Made by a program: the position numbers and the translations under genes. From positions 1 to 64,000 of the forward strand of contig WSUB01000128.1 in assembly GCA_019633425.1 (NCBI GenBank): a stretch of DNA of 64,000 nt. The letters are read 5' to 3'. The notes under the pieces are model-generated. The model was not told the DNA's origin. It was given only the letters and a program-made list of their open reading frames with translations, and made no database searches. This document shows positions 10,929 to 21,221 of this stretch, one piece after another. Position 1 is the stretch's first letter. Every line of letters starts with the position of its first letter. This DNA comes from Tulasnella sp. 424 (Eukaryota > Basidiomycota > Agaricomycetes > Cantharellales > Tulasnellaceae).

Positions 10929-12767
10929 ATGAACGCAGTCATGAAGAGACTCATCAAGGACACGGTCGAGGCGCTTTCAGTCCAGATGGTCAAGAGCTTC
11001 AGATTATTACGATCGTGAGCTCGCATTTCTTGTGCATTTGAATAAGTGCTATGTTAACTGGAGCGCAACAGTGTTCCCGAGCTTCAGCCATCTCGCAACC
11101 CTCTCAAGGACGAGATTGCAGCCAGACAAATGATTCTTACCGAGGTCCACGACCAGATCGCAGCTCTGAAATCTCGTCAAAACGAGCTTCTACCCATCCA
11201 CCGCTTGCCTATGGAAGTCCTATCAATTGTTCTCTCTATAGCGTTATCTCTAAATAGCTACCACAAAGAGAGGACGAAGCTTCTCCTGGTCTGCCGGACT
11301 TGGGCCAACTTGATCGACGGAAATCGATCGACATTTTGGACAACCCTTTCCGTTGGAGATCCTCGGAGGCTACGTGCCCGACTTCTGCGCAAGTCTGACG
11401 GGATGCCCGTTACCGTTGTGATCACGGGTAGTCCGCACGGAAGTTACGAGGCCACAAACGACTTCGTAAAGTATATCCGGTCAAATGATGTTCCATTTCG
11501 CGAGCTCGTGATCCGCGAACGGGGTGATGACGTCATGGAAGCCGTGTTTGCGAACTGCTTCGCCGCACCCGCTCCGCATCTTCGCTCTCTCGATATCAAA
11601 GTTGAGCATGGATGGGTGTTGGAAGGTGACGATCCGAAGTTGCAGCACCTCAGGATGTTTTCCGGAGTTGCACCAAATCTCAAGAGCGTACGGCTCTTTG
11701 GAGTGTGTATTCCTTGGAACTCCGCAATCCTCAGAGGCCTTCTCTCATTCTCATTGGAGTACCCGGATTACTGTGGAGCTAGGACGTCCCTTGCACACGT
11801 CCTTGGGATTCTGCAGGACTGCTCGGCTTTGCAATCCTTAACACTAATCTGGCACGAGACGTTTGATCACTCCACGTTCCAGTCGGCCGTGGTGCTTCCG
11901 CGACCCTCCCTTGATCAACTCAAGACACTCAATCTCTCCACATCATCCTTCCAATCAAACTTGTCCCTCCTTCGGCACATTCAGTTTCCGAGGACAGCAA
12001 CAGTAGCAATAGAAAAGAAGTATTTCAACCAACAAGACGATGACGATGAAGTTTTGAACGCGACCCTCTCGCTGCTTCAGCAGCATCTCTCCATCAAATC
12101 TCTTCAGGTAGCTATTGATTCTTCCGCGCTTCACTTTTCGTCACCGGGTGTAAAGTTTTCCATCCCGAACCCGGCGTGGATACATGATAATTACTCCAGG
12201 ACCTACACAGAAACGCTTCCTAGACTCAGCTATCCCATTCGGACCTCTATAACCTCCCTACAAATAAAACGTATACTAGGCCAAGCTCAGACAGTTCCAC
12301 TCTTCGCCGTGAACAAATTTCTTCCCAATCTTACCAAACTCTCTCTTGATTGTCCCCACCTACAGTCCTGGAACCTGGCATTGGGAGAAGTGGTTCAACC
12401 TGTCGAAGATATCGGGCAACCGACGTGGGTCTGCCCCAAGTTGGCGTCTCTCGAGATTACGGTTGACGGTCCAAATTCTCTCGACCTCGCTGCAATAATT
12501 AAGCTCGCCCGGATGAGGAACTCGGATGTACAACCAAACGAAAAGCAAATCATCAAGTCTCCTATAACCTCCATCCGAGTAGCACTTGAAAGCGGTCGCT
12601 TATCATCAGGCCAGGCGGACCTTCTGAATGAGCTCAAAAGCGAAGTCGCCGACGTACAATGCGTGATTCCGCCGGAGACGGATGAAGCACAAAGCAAATG
12701 TGATACTGAGTCTGACTTGAAGTCGCCTTTGGATGCTTCTTCTGACCATTCTGATTCGGGCCAGTGA
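10929..12767 (+). CDS. F1-E: F-box/LRR protein
   Basis: Exons 10929-11014 and 11072-12767 give about 593 aa. The upstream donor is mutated (AGATTA), leaving only the GTGAGC donor, so this copy supports the downstream donor as the true one. The first exon is two codons shorter than in sisters. Order: helix (DEIAARQMILTEVHDQIAAL), F-box (RLPMEVLSIVLSIALSL ... LLLVCRTWANLI), LRRs, a QQDDDDE loop with 'VLNATLSLLQQHLSIKSLQVAID', the 'PTWVCPKLASLEIT' block and an acidic tail ending SDHSDSGQ. It is closest to F1-F (shared 'LTLIWHETFDHS'-type segment). Only about 290 bp separate it from F1-D, so it lacks the long upstream module. Confidence 0.85.
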
Positions 12768-13328
12768 GTTTTGTTCCCTGGACGGCTTCGCTGCATCAGC
12801 TGAGCTAGAGTCATGTTTGTTTAAGATGATGTTCGCCTGAACGGGCTTTCATGCCTCCTGGTTTTGAGCGCGTTTCTGTGACTGATCGAAAATAGATCAG
12901 TACAAGGCTTGCACTCTGAGATTTTGTATCGGAATGTCATGTAGTCTTTGGTAAATGTGCGATCTCGGTTGAGCGCCTCGGCGAGAACGCGGTATCTTTA
13001 AGGGTTCAGCGGATCGAGTACCCATTATCTCGCCGTCCCAACTATTGCTTAGCGTCTCCCTTCGAACGACAAATTTTGTCCGCGTTGGTATTGTTGCTTA
13101 GCCGTTGTGGTGGGCAAACGTTTCAGGGCCACGTGACTGCAGACCATGTTACTATAAAATGCCGACGCGACGGCACCACTCCCTCTCCCGACCACCACTG
13201 CCCGGGCATCACTTCACTCAGGTCAGAATCCTATTCAAATATTCCGGGCTACACAAACCTGATCAAAGATTCAATATCGATAGTTGAAGGGAAAACCGCG
13301 CAATAAGTACGCTTGGACAAAACGGGAC
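12768..13328. promoter_or_regulatory. Spacer upstream of F1-F with TATA and CACGTGAC
   Basis: No gene is seen. The conserved 3' box ('gagattttgtatcggaatgtcatgta') is at about 12920-12946. A CACGTGAC palindrome is at 13130-13137, about 195 nt before the ATG, and a TATA-like ACTATAAAATGCC lies near 13150 (about -178). 'catcacttcactcaggtc' follows, as in the other copies. Confidence 0.45.
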
Positions 13329-15148
13329 ATGAACACGGAAACGAAGGGGCTCATCAAGAGGACGGTCGAAGGGCTTTCAGCCCAGATAGTGAGCACTCTC
13401 AGGTCAGCACGATCGCGAACTTACCTTTCTTTGCATCTGGGGAAGTGCTTATGGTGACTGGGATTTCGAATAGTGTTTCCGAACATCAGCGGTCTCACGA
13501 ACCTCTCAAGGACGAGATTGCAGCCAGGCAAATGATTCTTGCCGAGATTCACTGCCAGATAAAAGCTCTGAAAGCTCGTCAAAATGATCTTCTCCCTATC
13601 CACCGCTTGCCTGTGGAAATCTTATCAATCATTCTCTCCATGGCATTACCTCTAAAGCGCTACCACAAAGAGAGGACAAAGCTTCTCCTCGTCTGCCGAA
13701 TTTGGGCCAAATTAATCGACCAAAACACACCGACCTTTTGGACAACCATATCTGTTGAAGACCCCCACAGCCAACGTGCCCGACTTCTGCTCAAGTCTAA
13801 CCGGATGCCCGTAACCCTCGTTACGGGTAGTCGGTACGCCGGTTCCAAGGCCGCGGACGACTTCGTGACGTATATCAGGTCAATTGATATACCATTTCGC
13901 GAGCTGGTGATTCGCGAACTATGTGAAGACTCTGACGAGGTGATGGAAGCTGTGTTTGCGGACTACCTCGCTGCACCCGCTCCGCATCTTCGCTCTCTCG
14001 ACCTCGAAGTGGAGAATGGATGGTTGCTAGAAGGTGGCGGCCCGAATTCACAGCACCTCAGGATGTTTTCTGGAGTAGCGCCAAACCTGAAGAGCGTACG
14101 GCTCTATGGAGTGTGTATTCCCTGGGCCTCTGCGATCCTCCGAGGCCTTGTCTCATTCTCCTTAGAGTACCCGGATTACTGTGCAGTTAGGACTCCGTCC
14201 CTAGAAGATTTGCTCAGGATTCTGCAGGACTGCCCTGCGCTGCAATCCTTAACACTACTCTGGCACAAGACGTTCGATCACTCCAACCAGTCGGCGATGG
14301 TACTTCCACGGGTCTCCCTGGATAAACTCGAGTCCATCAATCTCTCGACATCGTCCCTCCAATCAAACTTGTCCCTCCTTCAGCACATTCGATTTCCTAG
14401 GACAACGACGGTCAGAATAGAAATGCAATACTTCACCCCACTAGAAGATGACGATGAGGTTTTGAACGCAACCCTCTCACTGCTTCAGCAGGATCTATCA
14501 ATCCAATCCTTTCAATTGGGTTTTTACGAATCGAGCCTTCGATTTTCGGCAACGGGTCTCGAGTTTTCCATCCGGAGGTCGTAGTGGAAACATGAAAAAT
14601 AGTACAGGACCTACAGGGAAACACTTTTCAGACTCAGTTCTCCCATTCGGACCGCTATAACCTCCTTGGATATGGACTGTTCCCCAAGACAAGATTCGAC
14701 AGATCCACTCTTCGCCGCAAACGAATTTCTCCCCAATCTCAGCCACCTCTCAATTAATCACCCCGACAGTGTACTCAACTCGGATAAGCCCTGGAACGAG
14801 GTGTTGGAAGAAATGGTACAACCTATCGAAGATGCCGGGCGACCGACGTGGCTCTGCCCCCAGTTGGCATGTCTCGAGCTTCTGGTTGCCGAACCAAATG
14901 ATCTCGACCTTGCTGCAGTACTCAAGCTCGTCAGGATGAGGGACTCGGACGTGGAGTCAAATGGAAAACAAGTCATCAGGTCTCCTATAACCACCATCCA
15001 TATAACATTTGTATATGGTCGCCTATCACCGGACCAGATGGACCTTCTCAATGAGCTCAAAAGCGAAGTTGCCGACGTAAAATATGTGATCGAGAGGGAT
15101 GAAGCACAAAGCGAATATGATAACGAGTCTGACTCCGGGTCGTCTTAG
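13329..15148 (+). pseudogene. F1-F: F-box/LRR gene with two in-frame stops
   Basis: Exon 1 13329-13402 must use the upstream donor (AG|GTCAGC) because the downstream donor seen in all other copies is GCGAAC here. Exon 2 starts at 13474. Helix, F-box (RLPVEILSIILSMALPL ... LLLVCRIWAKLI), LRRs and the 'VLNATLSLLQQDLSIQSFQL' block are intact. The frame then meets TAG at 14582-14584 and another stop about 24 nt later. The same frame reopens and reads 'TDPLFAANEFLPNLSHLSI' and the 'PTWLCPQLACLELL' block to 15148. So it is a recent pseudogene, or it makes a protein lacking the C-terminal third. Sequencing error cannot be excluded, but two stops argue against it. Confidence 0.8.
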
Positions 15149-16062
15149 AAAGTTGGCTTCTTCTGACTCTTCTGATTCGGACTAGTGAGTTTTCTTCCCG
15201 GGAAGCCGTTGCTGCCCTTACTGAGCTCATTCTACGTTATGATCAGGCGTTGCTTACGGCGTTCATCGTGAGCTCTTAGGTTTTGAGTCACCCCTATAGC
15301 GTATCTCGAAGGAATGGATAGAAAGCTTGTACTCTGAGATTTTTGTATCTGAATGTATGTGTCTGTTACTTTCGGTTGAGCGTTCGGCATTAGAACGGGG
15401 ATTTGCATGGAGCTTTCGGATGCGGCTTTGGAGTTTCCACATACGAAAACTCAGGTTGTGTCGATCTCCCCCGTCATTCCAGCAAAAGGAGCCCATCTCA
15501 TTTTGCTTCACGACGTTGTCGCCCTCCGCAGTCTCCCCTCTCAAAGTCCCGCCACTGTGCGGTCAAAGGTTCTCAACGACGCTCCCAACGTCCCGGCCCA
15601 CGGCCTTGAAAACGTTCAGGCAACGAACAGCTGAAAAAACGTAGACGCAATGTTTCGGTGCACCAACCTACAAGATGTCTTTTCCGGACTCGGTTCCCCA
15701 TTGGGACGCCTATTACCTCATTACATATAGACTCTTTAGGAATCCAAGATTCGACAGTTCCACTCGTCGCCGTGAATGGATTCATCGCTAATATTAGCCC
15801 GGGCCAACGATAATATCATCACTCATCCTGAAGGCAATTAAATCTACACGGCGTACGTGAAACGCCGCCGGGATTTGCCTGTGTGTGAATTGTCATGTGA
15901 TTGAGACCTCTTAACCCACCATCACTCCCTCTCACGACCACTGCATCACTTCGCTCACGTCGCAGATCTTACTCAGACCTTCCGGGCTCACGCACCTGAT
16001 TAGAGAGTATATTTCAACAGTTGGAGGGAAAGCCACGTAACACTCACAGGACAGAACGGGAG
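15149..16062. repeat. Intergenic module with F1 fossil (first copy)
   Basis: Positions about 15163-15650 form a module repeated after F1-G (17885-18365) and F1-H (20650-21140); shared marks include 'agaaagcttgta', 'ttgagcgttcggc', 'cccgtcattccagcaaaa' and 'cgttcaggcaacgaacagct'. At about 15655-15790 lies a shifted remnant of an F1 coding segment (the 'TYKDVFSRLGSP' to 'VNEFIA' part). The upstream module of F1-G follows from about 15800. No intact gene is present. Confidence 0.65.
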
Positions 16063-17891
16063 ATGAATGCGGAGACAAAAGGAGTCATATGCATCAAGGG
16101 GGCGGTCTCGGCGCTTTCGACCCTGATCGTGGAGAGTCTCAGGTCATCACGATCGTCAGCCTACCTCTCTTTCGCATCTGCATGAGCACCCATGTTGACT
16201 GAATCTGCAACAGGGTTCCTGAGCCGGAAACAGCTCGAGACGCTGACGAGGACGAGATTGCAGCCAGGCAAATGGTTATTGCCGAAGCCCAGGCCCAGAT
16301 AGCGGCTATAAAATCCCGTCAAAACGAGCTCCTATCCATCTATCGCTTGCCTGCGGAGGTCCTATCACTAATTCTCTCCATGGCATTACCTCTGGAGCAC
16401 TACCACGAAGAGAGGACCAAGCTCCTTCTTGTGTGCCAGGCATGGTCCAGCATCATTGACGAAAATCCATCAACCTTTTGGGCGACCCTATCTGCCGAAG
16501 ATCCTCCCACCCAACGTGCCCGACTTTTACGAAAGGCCGGTCAGATGCCCGTTACTATTGTCACGGGTAGTCATTACGCCAGTTCCAAGGCCACAGAAGA
16601 TTTCGTGAAATATGTCAAGTCAAATGATATACCATTTCACGAGTTGGTAGTCCGTGAATGGAGTACCGCGGTGACGGGAGCCGTGTTTGCGAACTGCTTG
16701 GCCGCACCCGCTCCTCATCTTCGCTCTCTCGATCTTGAGATTGAGAGTGGATGGGTTTTAGAAGATGAAGATCCGAACTCGCCGCACCTTACGATGTTTT
16801 CTGGAGTTGCGCCAAAGCTCAAGAGCGTCCGGCTCTGTGGACTGTGCATTCCTTGGAACTCTGCGATCCTCCAAAACCTCCTCTCGCTCGCATTGGAGTA
16901 CCCGGATTACCGTGCGGATGGGACACCGTCTCTAGAACAGATGCTCGGGATTCTGCGGAGTTGCCCTGCTTTGCAATCCCTGATGCTCCGGGATGTAGAC
17001 TTTGAGCGGTCCGACCGGGTGCCACTTCCCCCGCTGTCCCTCGATCGACTCACGACAGTCGATATCTCGACGTCTTCCTTCCATTCTATCTTCTCCCTTC
17101 TTCGACACATTCAGTTCCCCACGACAGCGACGGTGGCGCTCGCAAAGAACGTTTGGATTCCGGAAGATGATGACGACGAAATTTTGAACGCAACCCTCTA
17201 TCTACTTCAGCAGCATCTATCCATCAAATCCTTTCATCTCTCTATTGATGAAGCGCTACTTCGACTTTCAACAACGCGTCTCGAGTTTTCCATTCCGAAC
17301 CGAGCGCGATGGAAACATATGTACTACTACAGGACCTACAAAGACGTGTTTTCTAGACTCGGCTTCCCCACTCAGACGGCCATAACTTCATTGCATATGA
17401 AGTTTTTCGGAAGCCAAGATTCGACACCTCCAATCGACGCCGTGAACGAAATTATTGCCAATCTCACCGACCTCTTAGTTGATTACCCCCACCCCTCGAA
17501 TGGGGTATTGGAGGATGTGGTGCAGACTTCCGAAGATATCGGGCCACCGACGTGGGTCTTCCCCAACTTGAGGTCGCTCGAGATTACGGTCCCCGATCCA
17601 AATTCTCTCGACCTTACTGCAATCCTTAAGCTCGTCCGAACGAGGAACTCGGACGTCGAGTCAAATGGAAGGCAAGTCGTCAGGTCTCCCATGACCACTA
17701 TCCGCATAACACTGAAAAGCGGTCGCCTGTCGTCAGGCCAGACAGACCTTCTGAATGAGCTCAGAAGCGAAGTCGCCGATGTACAATGCGCGACGCCGCT
17801 AGAGATGGATGAAGCACAAAGCAGAGATGATGCCGAGTCTGACTTGGAGTCGTCTTCGGGGGCTTCTTCTGACTATTCTGATTCGGACTAG
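16063..17891 (+). CDS. F1-G: F-box/LRR protein
   Basis: Exons 16063-16154 and 16214-17891 give about 589 aa with both potential donors present. Helix (DEDEIAARQMVIAEAQAQIAAI), F-box (RLPAEVLSLILSMALPL ... LLLVCQAWSSII), LRRs, EDDDDE loop with 'ILNATLYLLQQHLSIKSFHLSID', 'PTWVFPNLRSLEIT' block, and a tail ending SSDYSDSD at what seems the ancestral stop. The canonical Cys-Arg-x-Trp of the F-box is Cys-Gln-Ala-Trp here, the only copy with Gln. A likely Skp1-binding substrate receptor by family. With F1-H it forms a tandem duplication of about 2.76 kb. Confidence 0.87.
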
Positions 17892-18825
17892 TGAGTCTTG
17901 TGCCTTGGACGCCGTTGCTGCCCTCACTGAGCTGATTTCACATTACGATCAGGCGTTGCTTGCGGCGTTCATCGTGAGCTCTAAGGTGTTGAGTCACTCC
18001 TATTACATATCTCGAAGAAATCGGTAGAAAGCTTGTAGTCTGAGAGTTTAGTGTCTGAATGTCATGTTACTTTCGGTTGGGCGTTCGGCGTTAGAGCGGG
18101 GATCTGCACGGAGCTTTCGGGTGCGGCTTCGGAGTTGCCACATACGAAAACTCAGGATGTCAGTCTCCCCCCGTCATTCCAGCAAAAAGAGCCCATCTCA
18201 TTTTTGCTTCTCTACGTTGCCGCCCTCAGCACTCTCCCCTCTCAACGCCCCCGCCTCCATGCGGTCAACGGCTCTCAACGACGCTCTCAACGTCCCAGCC
18301 CACAGCCTTGAACAACGTTCAGGCAACGAACAGCTATAAAAAAAGACGCAGACGCGACGTTTCGGTGCACCAACCTACAAAGAAGTCTTTTTTAGACTCG
18401 GTTCCCCCATTGGGACTGCTATCACCTCATTGCATATGGACTTTTAGTAAGCCGAGATTCGACAAGTTAACTCCACTCATCCCGGTGAACGAATTTATCA
18501 CCAAGATCGGGCCGGCCCGGGCCAACGATACCGCCATTTCATTGCCATAAGATAATGTCATCACTCGTCCTGAAGGCTACACGGCCTACGCGAAACGCCG
18601 CCGGGATTTTGCCCGTGTGTGAATTGTCGTGTGTTTAAGGCCTTAACCCACCACCAGACCACCACCAAGTAGCGGGAACCACCATCACTCCCTCTCACGA
18701 CCACCGCATCGCTGGCCATCACTTCACGATCTTACCCAGACCTTCCGGGTGCACGCACCTGATCAGAGATTACATTTCAATAGTTAGAGGGAAATCCACG
18801 TAGTACGCACAGGAAAATACGGGAG
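17892..18825. repeat. Intergenic module with F1 fossil (second copy)
   Basis: This is the same 3' module as at 15163-15650. Around 18365-18510 is a remnant of F1 coding sequence that still reads 'TYKEVFFRLGSPIGTAITSLHMDF' before a stop. The upstream module of F1-H follows from about 18525. The fossil sits at the same place in both spacers, so it predates the duplication of the spacer. Confidence 0.7.
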
Positions 18826-20600
18826 ATGAACACGGAGACGAAAGGAGTCATATGCATCAAGGGAGCGGTCTCGGCGCTTTCGACCCAGATCGTGGAGAGT
18901 CTCAGGTCATCACGATCGTCAGCCTACCTTTCTTTCGCATCTGTATACGCGCTTATGTTTACTAAATCTTCAACAGTGTTCCCGAGCCGGAGACAGCTCG
19001 CAACGCTCACGAGGACGAGATTGCAGCCAGGCAAATGGTTATTGCCGAAGCCCAGGCCCAGATAGCGACTATAAAATCTCGTCAAAACGAGCTCCTACCA
19101 ATCCATCGCTTGCCTGCGGAGGTCCTATCACTAATTCTCTCCATGGCATTACCTCTGAAAGGCCACCACAAAGAGAGGTCCAAGCTCCTTCTTGTGTGCC
19201 GGGCATGGTCCAGCATCATTGACGAAAATCCATCAACCTTTTGGACAACTCTATCAGTGGAGGACCCTCACAGACAACGCGTCCGACTTCTACATAAATC
19301 TAACAAGATGCCCGTTACCATTTTCACGGGTAGTCGTTACGCCAGTCCCGAGGCCACACACGATTTCGTGAAATATATCAAGTCAAATGAGATACCATTT
19401 CACGAGCTGGTAGTCCGTGAATGGAGTAACGCGGTGACGGGAGCCGTGTTTGCGAACTGCTTGGCCGCACCCGCTCCACATCTTCGCTCTATTGATATTG
19501 AAGTTGGGAGTGGATGGGTGTTAGGAGGTGAGGATCCGAAATCACAGCACCTTAGGATGTTTTCCGGAGTTGCGCCAAGTCTCAAGAGCGTCCGGCTCTG
19601 TGAAGTGTCTATTCCTTGGAACTCTGCGATCCTCCAAAACCTTCTCTCGTTCACATTGGAGTACCCGGATCATTTTGCGGGTGGGACTCCGTCTCTAGAA
19701 CAGATATTGGGGATTCTGCGGAATTGCCCCACCTTGCAATCCCTGATACTTCGGGATGTGGACTTTGGGTGGTCCAACCGGGTGCAGCTTCCTCCGCTGT
19801 CCCTCGATAAACTCACGACGATCAATCTCTCGATGAATTCCTTCCAATTCATCTTCTCCCTTCTTCTGCACATCCAGTTCCCCAAGACAGCGACGGTGGC
19901 ACTAGCAACGCGACGTTGCAACCCAACGGACGAGGACGACAAGAGTTTGAACGCAATAGTCTATCTGCTTCAGCAGCATCTATCCATCAAAGTCTTTCAT
20001 CTCGCTATCGATCTTTCACTACTTCGGCTTTCAACAACGCGTCTCAAGATTTCCATGGCGAACCGAGCGCGGTGGAAACAATCCGATCACTACAGAACCT
20101 ACAAAGAAGTGTTTTCTAGACTCGGTTTCCCCATTCGGACGGCCATAACCTCATTGCATCTGGAGTTTTTAGAGAGCGGAAAGTCCCCAGCTCCACTCGA
20201 CGCCGTGAACGAAATTATTGCCAATCTCGCCGACCTCTCAGTTGATCACCCTCATCTTCACGAGTCGGAGAAGCCCTCGAACGGGGTACTGGAAGAAGTG
20301 GTGCAGACTTTCGAAGATATCGGGCTACCGACGTGGGTCTGCCCCAACTTGGGGTCGCTCGAGATTACGGTCCCCGATCCAAATTCTCTCGACCTTACTG
20401 CAATCCTTAAGCTCATCCGAGCGAGGAACTCGGACGTCGAGTCAAATGGAAAGCAAGTTATCAAGTCTCCTATAACCACTATCCGTTTAGCCCTTAAAAG
20501 CGGTTTCCTATCATCAGGCCAGACGGACCTTCTGAATGAGCTCAGGAGCGAAGTTGCCGACGTACAATGCGTGATGCTGCCGGGGACGGATGGAGCTTAA
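18826..20600 (+). CDS. F1-H: F-box/LRR protein with truncated tail
   Basis: Exons 18826-18917 and 18977-20600 give about 571 aa. Helix, F-box (RLPAEVLSLILSMALPL ... LLLVCRAWSSII), LRRs, 'LLQQHLSIKVFHLAID' and 'PTWVCPNLGSLEIT' are all in frame. The usual acidic loop is reduced to TDEDD. The protein stops at TAA after ...PGTDGA, where sisters continue EAQ plus about 20 Ser/Asp/Glu residues. The tail coding sequence is still visible after the stop at 20601-20660, so the truncation is recent. SCF receptor role by family; whether the tail matters is unknown. Confidence 0.85.
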
Positions 20601-21221
20601 AGGAGATCTGATACAGAGTCCGACTTGGAGTCGCCTTCGGAGGCTTCTTCTGATTCAGACTAGTGAGTTTTCTTCCCTGAACGCCGTTGCTGCCCTCACT
20701 GAGCTGATTCTACGTTACTATCAGGTGTTGCTTGCGGCGTTCATCGTGAGCTCTAAGGTGTTGAATCACCCCTATTGCATATCTCGAAGAAATGGGTAGA
20801 AAGCTTGTAGTCTGAGAGTTTGGTGTCTGAATGTCATGTTACTTCGGTTGAGCGTTCGGCGTTAGAGCGGGGATCTGCACGGAGCTTTCGGGTGCGGCTT
20901 CGGAGTTGCCACATACGAAAACTCAGGGTGCGTCGGTCTCCCCCGTCATTCCAGCAAAAAGAGCCCCATCTCATTTTCGCTTCTCTACGTTGCCGCCCTC
21001 AGTAGTCTCCCCCCCTCAACGCCCCGCCGCTGTGCGGTCAACGGCTCTCAACGACGCTCTCAACGTCCCCGCCCCGGTCTTGAAAAACGTTCAGGCAACG
21101 AACAGCTAAACAAAAGACGTAGACGCGACGTTTCGGTGCACCAAAATCCTCCTGCGCTTTTACCTCGAGTTTTCCGAGCTGACAACGGCCTCATGTAGAC
21201 TCCCCCAAGCACGTCAGGAGC
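20601..21221. repeat. Intergenic module (third copy) and right edge of the array
   Basis: The 3' module recurs from about 20650 to 21140, ending just after 'gacgcgacgtttcggtgcacc'. This marks the right breakpoint of the tandem array, because the F1 fossil and promoter module that follow in the other two copies are absent. The remaining 80 bp are the 5' region of the next gene. Confidence 0.65.
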
